DNA from: Ficedula albicollis
Lineage: Eukaryota > Chordata > Aves > Passeriformes > Muscicapidae
Length of the DNA: 64,000 bases
Reading direction: 5' to 3'
NCBI RefSeq assembly: GCF_000247815.1
Contig: NC_021673.1
Coordinates: forward strand, 3,495,433 to 3,559,432
A program made the translations under genes and the position numbers. Positions 42,481 through 54,110 of the stretch are shown here, one piece after another. Within the stretch, counting starts at the first letter, position 1, and each line of letters begins with the position of its first letter. The notes below the pieces were generated by a model. The model searched no databases and had not been told where the DNA came from. It worked only from the letters and a program-made list of their open reading frames with translations.

Positions 42481-44206
42481 TGGTGCTTAAAAAAAGGGCA
42501 TTTATACACTGTGAAGCACAGGGGACAATCTGTAACTCCTGCAGGTGCCACATTTCACAACTACAATTTCTACTCCTTCTGACATCTATTTTGCAGCATT
42601 AAATGCACTGACATACTGATTTTGCTAAAAAATTCAAGCACAAAAAAGTGATGAGTTGGAATAATCATTATGCTTAAAAGTCTGTTCAGACTTTCTTAAT
42701 TTATTACATCAATTTCAGTTTGCACTGCTCAGAAAAAAAAAGTCTAAATTTATCAGCTAAGAGCATGACTTTGCATGAGTTGCAAAAGAGAAAAATATGT
42801 GATAATTTAACAGGCTTTATAATATTACTCATCTCAGTGTAGTGATTTCTAGAACTGAACTCACCTCTCCCTGGTACAAGTATGTGAATAAATTCTATCT
42901 CTATATAAATAAATAAAGAGGTGGCAGCACTGTGTGGGCTGCAGTAAAGGATTATTCATCTATCACACAATGTCTGCCAGATGCTTTGGAGTATTAGATC
43001 CACCTGTGTATTTTAGCATCCAAAACTTTACTGTTTACATAGCAACAGGATTTAATCTGTTCTGCTCAGCTCATACTCCAGAGTCCAGCACCAATACCTG
43101 AAGTGGTCTGGAGATGTGAAGCCACTCATAAGTGTTAAAGGTCATCACTACAATCTGAAATGTGCTGGGCTGAAATCTTGAGTTCAATGTGAAATTGCAC
43201 AAGAAAGATGCTGCAAGTGCAGCTGTTGGGAATGTATTTATGCTCTGTATTTATGTCATAGAACCCCAACCTGCTCCATCAACCCCACTGAGCTTAAAGA
43301 AAGAATTGGGCAGAGACACCCAGAGGTGTTAACAAAGTTAACACCAAACCCCATCATGACTATTTAGAGTTCTGAGAATTCTGCTTTTGATAAAACAGTG
43401 AAGGACAGGAACCAAAGTTGCTGAAGGTTGAAGTAATTCATGAGTGTCTGGAGTTTCAGCCTCTATTCAATCCCATTTTTCAGTTCTAATAAAAGTTGAA
43501 TTTTAGCCAGGGAGCTGAAGCACAGCTTCCTTCCAGGAAAGCAAAGTGGAAAGCAAACTCAGCTCAGTTTGTCACTGATAGAGCTGTGACCCCTTGGCAC
43601 AAAGACTCTCTGTAAGACACAGGCTCTTTCTCTGTCTCAGGCCAAAGGCTGCTGCCTGGTGCTCATCAGAAAATTCACCTCCTTGTACTCCATTCTTCCA
43701 GTTGTGATAATGGGAATGATGGGGTGCCCATGTGTTATTCACAAGCTTTATGTTTTATGTATGGGAAGAGTTGTCTATGTTTTTTACTTCCTTTACTGGG
43801 GCAAAAGAGATTGATTTTGTTCCTTTCATGAAAAATACAGGTTTTCAAAGTGACAGATGGCCTCACTATTGCCAATTGTCAGAGGCTTTTGATCAGCAGT
43901 GAGGCAGAAAAAATGTATAATGGATTTTATCAGGTGTGCTCTAAAAAGCCTCAGCAGAGTAAGACTTTTTGATCAAAAGCACAAAGCAAAATATCAGTCT
44001 TTTTGGGGCTGCACGTGTGACTCTTCACAGACATGAAAAATGTGGGTTGTTCTGCAAAATGAACTTCATCTTTTCAAGAGGGGCACAGATTTGCAGGGTT
44101 GTGCTACTTATTGAAGATTATAAAGTGTTGATCAAAAAAAAAAAATCACGAAAAAAATGCCTCCTTGTCAGGGAAAAACACCTGAGGCAGTCATTCCTGC
44201 AAATAT
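42481..44206. other. Unique AT-rich non-coding stretch
   Basis: Nothing recognisable. Confidence 0.5.
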
Positions 44207-44467
44207 TCATAGAATCATGGAATGGCTTAGGTTGGAAGAGGCCTTAAAGATCACCACATTCCAACCCCCTGCCATGGGCAGGGGCACCCTCCACTATCCC
44301 AAGTTACTCCAAGCCCTGTCCAGCCTGGCCTTGGACATTTCCAGGGATCCAGGGACAGCCACATCTTCTCTGGGAAACCTGTGCCAGGCACTCACCATCC
44401 TCACAGGGAAGAATTTCTTCCTAATCCCTAATCTAAACCTATTCACTTTCAATTTAAAGCCATTAAA
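44207..44467 (-). mobile_element. CR1 LINE 3' fragment
   Basis: CATAGAATCATGGAATGGC, TTAGGTTGGAAGAGGCC, CCCCCTGCCATGGGCAGGGG, CCTGTCCAGCCTGGCC and AAGAATTTCTTCCTAATCCC are present. The 186-codon plus-strand frame at 44157-44717 is mostly antisense CR1 and is not called as a gene. Confidence 0.92.
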
Positions 44468-45640
44468 ACATCTAACTTTTTTTCTTTTTCCCTTTGCTTT
44501 GACCTTTCCCACACAGCTGTTGAACATGATGCTGGTGCCTGGCATGAGGCTGCCATCATCCCCCAGACCCCAGCTCAGGAGACCAGGTTTGTTGGGTATT
44601 TCCTACCATGCACAAATGCAGTGTATGAGCAGAGCACCAAGAAGAGAAAAGCACACAGCAAATATTTATTGGCTGACATCCACTGTGGAGAGCAAGGATC
44701 CATTCTCCACCAAGTGAAAGATCAATGCATGCATCACCCTAAAAGTGGCATTCAGAGCATCTCTGCTGGCCAGGCTGTTTGCCCCTTTGTCCTCTTGGTT
44801 TGCCATCTTTCAGTTCTCTGTTTTTTTCCCTGATGGTTTTAATATCCCCTCATGTCCATTCTTTTCAGTCCTGGAATGCTCATGTACCACTGGCTCAAAA
44901 AAATTAACTTCTCTCACATGGCTTTAACACACAGCTCAAAATTATGCTCCCAGCATCTGCTGCACCAAACTGGGCCAAATGGGATCACACAGATAAAACC
45001 ACAGGGTGGGTTACAAGGCTTCTGGAAGAGAAGGGATTTGGGGAGTTTATCCAGACTTGACACAGCTCTAACTGAAAAACTGAGTTTCAGAATTTACTAC
45101 ATATTGGAAGAAGAGGCTGACTGGTTTTCTTCAAGCCCTACAGTGTTTAGATTACCAGAACCTACAGGAAATGGACTTCAGAAGATTAAAGTTAGTCATG
45201 CACAAACAGTTCATCAGAAGAAAACACATTTAAAAGTGGGGATCTTAATCATGTTTCAAGAACTACAAAACAAAATGAAACAACAACGGCAAAAAAAAAA
45301 GAGTAGATCAAAAAGAAGAGGGGATTAGTAATTCTCAAAAAGCCAGTTCACTTTCCACTGAAAAATTATATCAATAGGATTTACAACCAGAATAAGCCAG
45401 GATGATGAACCAGCAAAGCAACAAACAGCATCTGACTGGATCTGACTCCTCACATGGATGTGCTCAAAAATAAATGCAGAAGTGGTGGCATAAATCTCTC
45501 ATGAGTGTCTAAAACAGGATTGTTAGCACCCAAACCTGAGCATAAAATATGTGCAGTGCCTGACATCTCAGTAGGACCTGTTCAGTGCAGCAAGTGAGGA
45601 ACAGAAAAAAACTCCTTACAATCAAGAATTTATTGGCTTT
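44468..45640. other. Unique non-coding stretch
   Basis: The frame 44852-45328 (158 codons, plus) is the longest open frame outside repeats and homopolymers. It ends in a Lys/Arg/Gln-rich tail encoded by an A-rich tract and matches no family I know. I treat it as chance. Confidence 0.45.
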
Positions 45641-45698
45641 TAGGAAGAAATTCTTCCCCTTGAGGGTGGTGAGGCCCTGGCACGGGTTGCCCAGAGGA
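45641..45698 (+). mobile_element. Short internal CR1 fragment
   Basis: TAGGAAGAAATTCTTCCCCT, GAGGGTGGTGAGGCCC and GGCACGGGTTGCCCAGAGG are a 58-bp internal piece of CR1 without tail. Confidence 0.8.
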
Positions 45699-46470
45699 GA
45701 ATTTTACTCACCAAAAAAACAGAATCCAGAGGAAATAATTTAAAAATTAGCAAATCTTAAAGAGAATGACTGAGGACTTAAAAAATCAAGGATCACAAGC
45801 ACTAAATGAACTCTGTTATAAGATTGTTTGTGTTTAGGAACATCTGATAAGCACAGCACTCATTCTGCTATTCTTTCTTGATTCATACATTCCTTTCTTG
45901 TTTAGTTGTTTTTTTTTTTTTTGGAAGCAATTTATGCATGACACCAAATATTCTGTGTATACTGAGGATGTCTCAGTATCATTTTATTCAAATAATGAAT
46001 GGAGAAGATTCATCTTGTGTGGGTCTGCAACAAAACCTAAATATCAAAGAAATTATGAGGAATTAAAACAAAGACAAATATTTTAAAGGGTAAAAATAAA
46101 GATTTTATGCTCAGCTTTTTTAAACCCCTGTAGTTCCACTGGCTGGATAATACAGGGAGTTGTTCCATGTTCCTTCCTATAAGCAGGTGCTGAAGGAAAA
46201 AAGAAAATTACCACCCTGGAGCTTCTTGTTATAATTCCCCTGCCAAAACTTGCTTATCCATAGCTGAATCAGCAGAGATAACAGCTCCACAGTTGCTCCA
46301 GTGAAGATTTTGATAACTTAGTTCAAAGGTTCCTCATGAGGAATTTATTTGTGGCTGACTGATTCTTGGGTTAGAGTGCTGTTCCCTGATAAGCAGCCTA
46401 CAGTGTTAAAAAACTCCAGGAAAAGGTGAGTACTTTGTGCTTTAAGCCAGTGGTGGGAAAGAACAAATGG
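45699..46470. other. Unique non-coding stretch
   Basis: T14 run near 45909. Nothing else is recognisable. Confidence 0.5.
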
Positions 46471-46581
46471 AAAAAAACCCAAAAAACCCCAAAAAAAACA
46501 AACAAAAAAACAAAAAAACAAAAAAACAAAAAAAACAAAAAACAAAAAAAACACCAAAAAAACAAAACAAAACAAAAAAAA
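46471..46581. repeat. (CAAAAAA)n-like A/C tract
   Basis: A runs of five to eight separated by single or few C. The minus-strand Phe-rich frame is an artefact of it. Confidence 0.9.
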
Positions 46582-46645
46582 CCAGTGGGATTTAAATAAA
46601 TTTATTTGCATAAATTGAGCCATATTGCACTGGAGAGGTCATCAC

Positions 46646-46714
46646 CACAGAATCATAAAACAGCTTGGGTTGGAAGGGATCTTGGGGAATATCTGGTTCC
46701 AGCTTTTCACCTGG
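46646..46714 (-). mobile_element. CR1 LINE 3' end, short
   Basis: CACAGAATCATAAAACAGC, TTGGGTTGGAAGGGATCTTG and GAATATCTGGTTCC are present. Only the last 70 bp of the element. Confidence 0.75.
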
Positions 46715-48069
46715 ACAAGAATTTACAGTCAGTGGGGATCTGGCCTGTGATAGTGATGGTTTTACAATAAATATCTTCTATCAGACTACTCATCACCTGT
46801 AATGGTTGTTCTGCTAAGGGAAGAATTGAAGTCCAGGTGGCTACAGTGCGGTTGAAATTTTTTACTCCGTGGAGATCTGAAGATGAATCTCAGCCTTAAT
46901 ATCCTGATTGACTAACACAGCAGGAAGGGAATTCCCACCCTGAGGAGCCCAGGGGAGTTTTCCCAGCTGCCAGGGGAATGATGAACCTCAGGAGGCTGCC
47001 CTGGTGGAGAGGCTGTGCACAGTCCCTGCAGTTTGTGTGGGTGCTAAATGGAAGCTGTGTGCTTCGGTCAGGGAATGTCTCAGCTGCAGAGATGGAGCAG
47101 CTAATCTGCACCCGGGGGTTCTCTTCATTCTCTCAGAAACACCATTCAGACAAAACCAGGCTGCACCAGGAAGATTCCTGTAAGCTTTGGGGATCTCTCA
47201 GTATGGAGTGTGGAGGGTTCAGGAGTTTGGGCACATGGGAGGTGTCAATGAAGGACAAAAAGCAATTCCCAGTGAATTTTACTTGCTAATATAATATAAC
47301 CCTAACCCCTTCACATAAGTTACTAGTATGGGTGAATCCACACCAAACCCAAAGTCTTTCTTGTGATTAACTGATTTCCAAAAAGATTCTTCCCCTGTGA
47401 GTGTCTCACTCCCTCCTCTGGCCTCCTGTGGAGCACCCAGCATAGAAATTGTTCTTTGCCTCAAAATCTGTCTGCTCTGGTGCTTAGAACAACATGTACA
47501 GTTAGAAAACCTGCACAATTCTTGTGGATGTGTCATTTAATTCAGTCCTGTCTCCAGAGACAGGATTTATCCTGTCTATGGAGAAAATTTAAATAGAATT
47601 TATCCTGTTTGTTGAGAAAATGAGAAATTGTGGAAGGTGCTTCTCAGAGATAATGGTCTTGAATGGCAACCCCTTGCCTAACCTGAATATTCCCAGAATA
47701 CTACAGGAAAATTCAGGAGGCAAATTCGAAAATTAACTTGTGAACCCTAGAATGAAAAAGCTTAGTGTAGAGAGTTGAAATACTTGCTGAAATTTGAATT
47801 CTTTTTTAATTCATCATATATTCACATATATTTGCCCTCTCATAAATGCAATTCCTACAATATGTTTTTTTCAGCTTCCTTTATTTCTCTCCCTTTTCTG
47901 ATCCTTTATTTACTCCTCAAAATATCAAATATCAACATCCTGGAGGTTCTTTAAGCCTGAAACAAAGTTTCAGGGGTAAAAACCCATTCAATTCACAAAG
48001 TCAGTGACATAAATCAAAAACCTTGGTGACAAATCTCTTGGAAAAATCAGAAAGAGGAACTTGATTTTT
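46715..48069. other. Unique stretch with a small 33-bp duplication
   Basis: ATTTATCCTGT recurs 33 bp apart (47565 and 47598) with matching GAGAAAAT further on, an imperfect two-copy repeat at 47561-47625. Otherwise nothing is recognised. Confidence 0.55.
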
Positions 48070-48291
48070 ACCCAGTGTTGGGTTTCATTTTGGAAATGTA
48101 AACGTGATCAAAAAGTTGTCCAGATCTAAAATAAGCCATTAGCAAAGTACACATGCCTTCCAAACATTTGCTGGGTAAACACCCAGTGTTGGGTTTCATT
48201 TTGGAAATGTAAACGTGATCAAAAAGTTGTCCAGATCTAAAATAAGCCATTAGCAAAGTACACATGCCTTCCAAACATTTGCTGGGTAAAC
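48070..48291. repeat. Two-copy tandem duplication, period 111 bp
   Basis: ACCCAGTGTTGGGTTTCATT starts at 48070 and 48181. I see no mismatch over the 111 bp, so it is very recent. The repeated minus-strand peptide is only a consequence. Confidence 0.98.
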
Positions 48292-48394
48292 AATTTTTCA
48301 AGCTGAGAAAAAGAGGTTGAATTTAGAGGTTTACAAATCGTAAACAATTTTTCAAGCTGAGAAAAAGAGGTTGAATTCAAAGGTTTACAAATTT
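48287..48394. repeat. Two-copy tandem duplication, period 54 bp
   Basis: TAAACAATTTTTCAAGCTGA starts at 48287 and 48341, with a few substitutions near the 3' end. It overlaps the end of the 111-bp duplication by about 5 bp (TAAAC). Confidence 0.95.
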
Positions 48395-49059
48395 GGATAA
48401 ATTTCAGGGCAAAAATGAACTTCCATAATCCAAACTCTTCCATGATTCATCTGCAGTGCTGGAATGGCTACATTATGTTTGTTTCTGAATTTTGTTCTTT
48501 TTAATGCTGGCTTCCACTACACTGAATTTCTCAATCCACTCTGTATCTTTTTCAAACCTAACATATTTTTCTTGTCTGTGCCTCAACATCTAAATACACA
48601 TTTCCTTTTCAGCTGCTATGTTTCAATCCCACATCCAAATTTACAGTCCATTGTTTCCCTTTAACCTTTCTGCTTGGACACTGAAGATCTCTGTCCTGCT
48701 GCTCATTCTTGTGAGTAAACAGCAGCGTGGAATAAAGGCCAGGTCAGTGATACAGAACATTCTCCTCCTCTCCTCACAGAGCAGCAGAGATTCCCTTTGG
48801 GATGAGAGATCCACTTCAGGTGCAGTGCTGGAGAGGCTGGAACCAGCAGCTCTTTCTGGATTACTGGTACCCATCGTGTTTCCCCCTGGAAAGAGCATTT
48901 ATTCACATTATTCATTATTATTATGAGTTGGCCATCAGCTCCTCAGGGATGCAGCATTTATCCCAAAGGCAAGAAGCAGGGTCAATGCTCTGGGTAGCTG
49001 AGCCTGTGAGAGCAGTGAATTCCTCACCTTTGTGTTCTCATGTGGATGCAGTTTGTACC
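48395..49059. other. Unique non-coding stretch
   Basis: Nothing recognisable. Confidence 0.5.
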
Positions 49060-49655
49060 AGCAGCTCTCTGGGGACCAGCACAGGGAGGGAGGAGCTGGA
49101 GCTGCTGGAGCCAGTCCCGAGAGGCACCAGGATGGTCAGAGGGATGGAGCAGCTCTGCTGGGAGGAAAGGCTGAGGGAATTGGGGTTGTTCAGCCTGGAA
49201 AAGGCTTTGGGGTGATCTCATTGTGGCCTTGCAATGCCCAAAGCGACCCTGCAAGGAAGAGGGAGAGAGACAACTTACAGGAGCATGGAGTGAAAAGACA
49301 AGAGGAAATGGCTTTAAACTGACAGAGAGCAGGTTTAGACTGGATGTTAGGAAAAAATTCTTCCCTGTGAGGGTGAGGAGGCCCTGGCACAGGGAGCTCA
49401 GAGCAGCTGTGGCTGCCCCTGGATCCCTGGCAGTGTCCAAGGCCAGGCTGAAGAAGGCTTGGAGCAGCCTGGGACAGTAGAAGGTGTCCCTGCCCATGAG
49501 CAGCCTGGGACAGTGGAAGGTGTCCCTGCCCATGGCAGAGGGGTTGGAACAGGATGATCTTTAAGGTTCCTCCCAACTCAGGTCATTCCATGATTCTGTG
49601 ACTCCTCTATGACTCCATAATTCCATGATTTTATGATTCTGTGAGTCTATGATCA
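49060..49655 (+). mobile_element. CR1 LINE 3' region, near 600 bp, with tail
   Basis: GATGGTCAGAGGGATGGAGC, GGGAGGAAAGGCTGAGGGA, TTGTTCAGCCTGG, GGTTTAGACTGGATGTTAGG, AAAATTCTTCCCTGTGAGGG, CTGCCCCTGGATCCCTGGC and CATGGCAGAGGGGTTGG appear in order, followed by a degenerate tail of ATTCTGTG/ATTCCATG units to 49655. The most complete CR1 in the window. It carries a 36-bp internal duplication. Confidence 0.95.
49463..49535 (+). repeat. 36-bp tandem duplication inside CR1
   Basis: AGCAGCCTGGGACAGTAGAA at 49463 recurs at 49499 as AGCAGCCTGGGACAGTGGAA. Each copy ends TGCCCATG. It arose after insertion, since the other CR1 copies here have one unit. Confidence 0.95.
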
Positions 49656-49854
49656 CACCTCTTGGAAATTCTTCAGGGCAATTCTGTCAGCATGCCAATA
49701 ATAAGTGGACTCTGCACGGGGCTCCATCACATCCGAATGTTCCTCCTGTCCTGAAATACAAGGTAAAAGATGGAAAAATTATCAGTAGCACCATGCTCTG
49801 GTCTATCTGTACTTATTCTACTACCAACTGTGATGTCTGCCTTGCCTAAACATA

Positions 49855-50206
49855 ACAGAATCAAGGAATCACAGAATACCCTGAGCTGGAAGGGACCCAC
49901 AAGAATTATCAAGTCTAACCCCTGGCCCTGCACAGGACAACCTGAAAAATCCCACCCTGTGCCTGAGAGAATTGTCCAAGTGCTTCTTGATCTCTGTCAG
50001 GCTTGGTGCTGTGGCCACCTGCCTTGGGAGATTTTCTGACCATCCTCTGGGTGAAGAACCTTTTCCTAATATCCCACCTAAACCTTCCCTGACAGTGCCT
50101 AATGTCATGTGGCATTTATGAATGAATGCAGACAGATTTCTGACCTTCACAATTAATTTTCACCCTCTCCTTCCATTTCTAAGTGGATCTTTATTGTCAC
50201 TTCTCC
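49855..50206 (-). mobile_element. CR1-like LINE 3' region (second subfamily)
   Basis: Reversed tail CAGAATCAAGGAATCACAG, then GAGCTGGAAGGGACCCAC, CAAGTGCTTCTTGATCTC, CATCCTCTGGGTGAAGAACC and TTCCTAATATCCCACC are present. The minus-strand reading continues into TAAAGATCCACTTAGAAATG. That 5' part matches, in the other orientation, the segments at 58390 and 60348. Confidence 0.8.
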
Positions 50207-51193
50207 ACTGTTTCATTTATAGATATTTCACCTTTCACTTTTTCTATTCCCCTCCATGGTATAAGGGAAAAAAGGACATCAGTTTGTTTTTCTGTTTCAT
50301 ATTTTTCCCTCTGTTTGGTCCAGATGGAGAATTTCATAGCAACCCTAAATGACACAGGAAACAGTTCTGCCTGATTGACTCAGTCTTTGCATAACAGGAG
50401 CTGTACTGGGAATCTTCACTTTAGTGCATAATTGTGGTAATCCAAAGGCATTCTCAGCAATGTGTATTTTCTTGTGTATGAAACACACTTGAAGCTGTTG
50501 ATTGATGCACTCAGAATTGCTTCATGCACCATCTGTATCCATCTATGCACACTTGAACAATGTTTAAAAACCTCACTTGATCACCAGTACATTAGAGAGA
50601 AGTGTCATTTCTGTTAATAGAGTGTATTAATAAAGATGAAATGATATCTCATTTATTCAGCCCTATCAAATACATGCATTGTATGATCAGGTTAAAATTA
50701 GAGGAGTCTCACTTAACATGTGTTAATGCTTCAAGCTCCAACTCTCATCATTCTCACTCAAATTATTGCTCAGAACAACAGACTTGTTTTGGAAAAAATC
50801 AAGAGGCAGCAGTTAAAAACTTCATGATTAAAAAACTGAAAGCACTTTTAGAAAGAGAAATGTTTAGAAGTTTTTCTCCTCCTTTACATATATATATTTT
50901 TGGTCTAACAGGAAATTTGACCAAAAACTTTGAAAGTTGTCTCAAAAATGCATGCAGAAACATTCTTCAAACAGAACCCTTTTAACCCAAGCCTTCTCAT
51001 TTACATATTAATTTGCATATATATCAGAACATACCAGGGATACTTGCTTTCACTAATTATCAGTTCCTTGCCATTGAACATCAGCATCTGGGATCTTGAT
51101 AGGAATATAAGGGCCTTAAAATCATTACAAATAGAAAATTATTTTAAATATAGCCTGCCCTAACAGAGATCCTCAGAAGCTTTCTGGCATGTC
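50207..51193. other. Unique AT-rich non-coding stretch
   Basis: ATAGATATTTCACCTTTCAC at about 50220-50240 resembles part of the insert near 60520. A 127-codon frame at 50602-50985 has no family signature. Confidence 0.5.
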
Positions 51194-51595
51194 ACATAGA
51201 ATCATAGAATCAGAGAGTTACAGAATCATAGAGTCAGAGAGTTACAGAATCATAGACTAACAGAGTTATGGAATCATAGACTCATAGAATTATAGAGTCA
51301 TAGGCTTATAGGATCATAGACTTAAAGAATTACAGAATCATAGAATCACATAGTTATAGAATCATATAATCATAGAATCATAGAGTCACAGAGTTAGAGA
51401 ATCATAGTCAGAGAATTATAGAATCATAGACTCACAGAGTTATAGAATCATAGAATTATGGAGTCATAGAGTTATAGGATCATAGAGTCATAGAATTATA
51501 AAATCACAGAGTCAAAGAATTATAGACTCATAGAATCACAGAGTTATAGAATCGTAGAGTCACAGAGCCACAGAATCACAGAATCATGGAATCAC
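51194..51595 (-). repeat. 400-bp array of expanded CR1-tail units
   Basis: About fifty 8-bp units such as AGAATCAT, AGAGTCAT and AGAGTTAT, many grouped as 24-bp trimers (AGAATCATAGAGTCAGAGAGTTAC type). This is the reverse of the CR1 tail ATGATTCT, so the array is in minus orientation. No minus-strand CR1 body follows it on the right. Confidence 0.95.
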
Positions 51596-51624
51596 ACTGC
51601 TGAGACACTGAAACAGTTTCCTGG

Positions 51625-51786
51625 AGATATTTTGGCTGCCCCATGCCTGGAAGTTTTCCTGGCCAGCATGAATGGGGCTTGGAGCAACCTGCTCTAGTAG
51701 AAAGTGTCCCTGCCCATAGCAGGGGTAGAACTGGATAATTTTTAAGGTCCCTTCCAACCCAAACCATTCCCTGACTTTATGATTTT
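51625..51786 (+). mobile_element. CR1 LINE 3' end
   Basis: CCTGGAAGTTTTCCTGGCCA, GGGGCTTGGAGCAACCTGC, AAAGTGTCCCTGCCCATAGC and CCCTTCCAACCCAAACC end in a short tail. Orientation is opposite to the tail-unit array on its left. Confidence 0.88.
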
Positions 51787-53962
51787 GCCATCCATCAACC
51801 CTACATGGATATCTGGATACCTCTGAGCATCTGGAGTGACACCAGAGGAATTTCTGAGGACAACAGAATCGAGTCTCTTATGAGAAGGCCCAGTGCTTAC
51901 CTCAAAACACATTTCTGAGGAGCTGGATCCCTCTCTGAATCCCACAGACAGCAAAAGGCAGCTCTGCCCTGACTGGGTGGTTTGCTCCCAGACCTGCATG
52001 AGGATGCCCAGCACTGATATCTCACTCCATCAATTGATTTTCATCCAGGGAGACAAAGGTGAGAGGCAATGAATATGACTCAGAACCTCATGCCATTAAG
52101 TTCAGCAAAAGTTGTTTATCTGGACCATTCTTAATGATGGACTCATTTTGGTGAGCCTTAATCTCAGGTAAAATCCCATAACTAAAATAATATGGAAAAT
52201 GCCATCCATAGATATAATGGGATATCACCAGACAGGATTCTTTGCCTTCCCAGACATAATCTAGGGATGAGTCCAGCTGAATATTTCAGAGGGATTCCTC
52301 AGATGTGTGTTTCATTAACTGCATAATGTCACCCCTTAGCCCTGAATCTGGATTTTTTCCTTGACACATCAATCTCTCAATCCACCTTGTGCTGCATTTC
52401 TCTGTTCACAGAGCTGCTCCCTTCTCAGGAGATCTCATTTCCCAACAACCCCAATTACTGTCACCTCCTTTTACTTGACATTAATTGCAAGACAAGCAGA
52501 ACTAGCTGTACTCAGGCCTGCCACACTGATCTGCAACTGATTTACCAGCTGCATTTCTGCTTGCTGTTCACTGCAGCAGCACAGAAAACAGCTGTGGTGC
52601 TTTTTAGTTTAGGGAGAAAAAAGCCTTCATTGGCTATTTTATTTTAAATAATCTCATCTAAAACATATTTTTAAAGAATCCAGTTTGAGACAAAATGCTT
52701 ATTGGAATTCAAGCAGCACAGGCAGCATCTCTCATATATATATCTACTTAATCAGCAGATTTTGTTTTGGGGGGTGAGTTTTGATTTCTTTCTTGATTAT
52801 AATAATGTTAAGGAAAGTGATTAACCCAAAGTGGTTTTCAGTCAGAATATGCTTATAGGGAGGGAAAGTGAGGAGGTATGAACCATTTTTGCTAGTCTTC
52901 AATATAAATATTAAATATATATATATATTCTGTTATCTTTTGCTCAGCTTTGAGGAGGCAAGAACTAACATTTCATACAGATGATGTAATGGTATCATCA
53001 TTTCTCTACCTGTGTTTACATGCATTCAGGCCCAGGCTGAACTGTCCTCATCCTGCTGACTTTGAAAGGGTCAGCACATCTCAGGAGCTGAGACAATCTC
53101 TGTATAAAACCAGACAAAGCTTTTTCTCTAGAAACAGGAGATGGAGCCTGGAGCTGAATCTGTGGTTCTGCTCAGACACAGAGCAACATCCCTGACCTCG
53201 GTGTGCCTCTGTCTTTGCCTCTGTCTCTGGGTTAATCAGGACTTTAATATCATCTATACCACACTATTGTAGTGTATTCAAACAATTCCATGGGAGTAAA
53301 GTCCAGGCATTTCCTCAGGGGGCAGGGAGTGGGAGCTGGCTCTGTTTTTAATTACATTAATTGAGTTCATTACCCATAGCTGTATTTTTGAGCATATGCA
53401 GGGTAGGAAGGCAATGTGATCCCCTGGGAGAGGAAAGAGACTCCAGGATGTCTGAGATGATTTTGTTCCTAATCTGCTTCAGAAAAAGAAGGCTCTTCAC
53501 CTCTGACATCCTTTATCTTGTCATCTCATTTCAAGTATTTTAGTGCCAAAACAAGATCCTTCACTGTATTTTTATATCATACTTGAATGGTGTGTTTTCC
53601 ATCTGAGCTGGAATATCCATACAGTGCTGATACAGGATACCAGGTTATGATTTCATACCATGATAGGGGTCTTTCCACTTAATTGCCTAGTTCTGGTATT
53701 TACATATAAATTTCCCATATAAGGACCCATTATTTCCAGAAAGAAATTCATTGTTTTGGGAAATTAAAGTAATTGGGTTCCTTCTGGGGCATGTCAGGTT
53801 GATTTTTTTTTTTTCTCCAATAATGTCTAGGGCCTGAAGGTTACCCCTCCCTATGGGATCTGTGGTGAGCTACACCTGATTTAACTCCCCCAGGGGTGGT
53901 GCAACTCCAGATTGAAGCCACTTAAAATCCTGCTGGGCATCCAAATCCCTCTTTACCACTGT
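51787..53962. other. Unique non-coding stretch
   Basis: Short (TA)n at 52915-52928. Nothing else is recognisable. Confidence 0.5.
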
Positions 53963-54110
53963 GGTGGGTTTGCATGGAAGGGTTCTGGCAGGGGGGTGAA
54001 TACAGAGGTGGCTTCTGTGAGGAGCTTCCCCTGTGTCCCACAGAGCCAATTCCAGCCATGAGATGCTCCCAACTGATTTCAGCAGCTCCCAGCATCTGCA
54101 GCGCAGGCAT
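53963..54110 (+). mobile_element. ERV LTR 5' fragment
   Basis: TGGTGGGTTTGCATGGAAGG, GTTCTGGCAGGGGGGTGAAT, AGGTGGCTTCTGTGAGGAGC, TTCCCCTGTGTCCCACAGAG and CCAATTCCAGCC resemble, in order, the start of an avian ERV LTR I know from memory. The rest of the LTR is absent, so it is truncated. Moderate certainty. Confidence 0.5.

Noticed and set aside
44157..44717. 186-codon plus-strand open frame
   Set aside because: Largely antisense to a minus-strand CR1 3' end. No protein family resemblance.
47296..47309. Telomere-like AACCCTAACCCC
   Set aside because: Only about two units, no array, easily chance.
48068..48301. Minus-strand frame with an exactly repeated 35-residue block
   Set aside because: Consequence of the perfect 111-bp duplication (111 is a multiple of 3). 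Nothing else supports coding.
49024..49576. 128- and 169-codon minus-strand frames with repeated GRDTFHCP/GQGHLP words
   Set aside because: Antisense CR1. The repeated words reflect the 36-bp duplication inside CR1.
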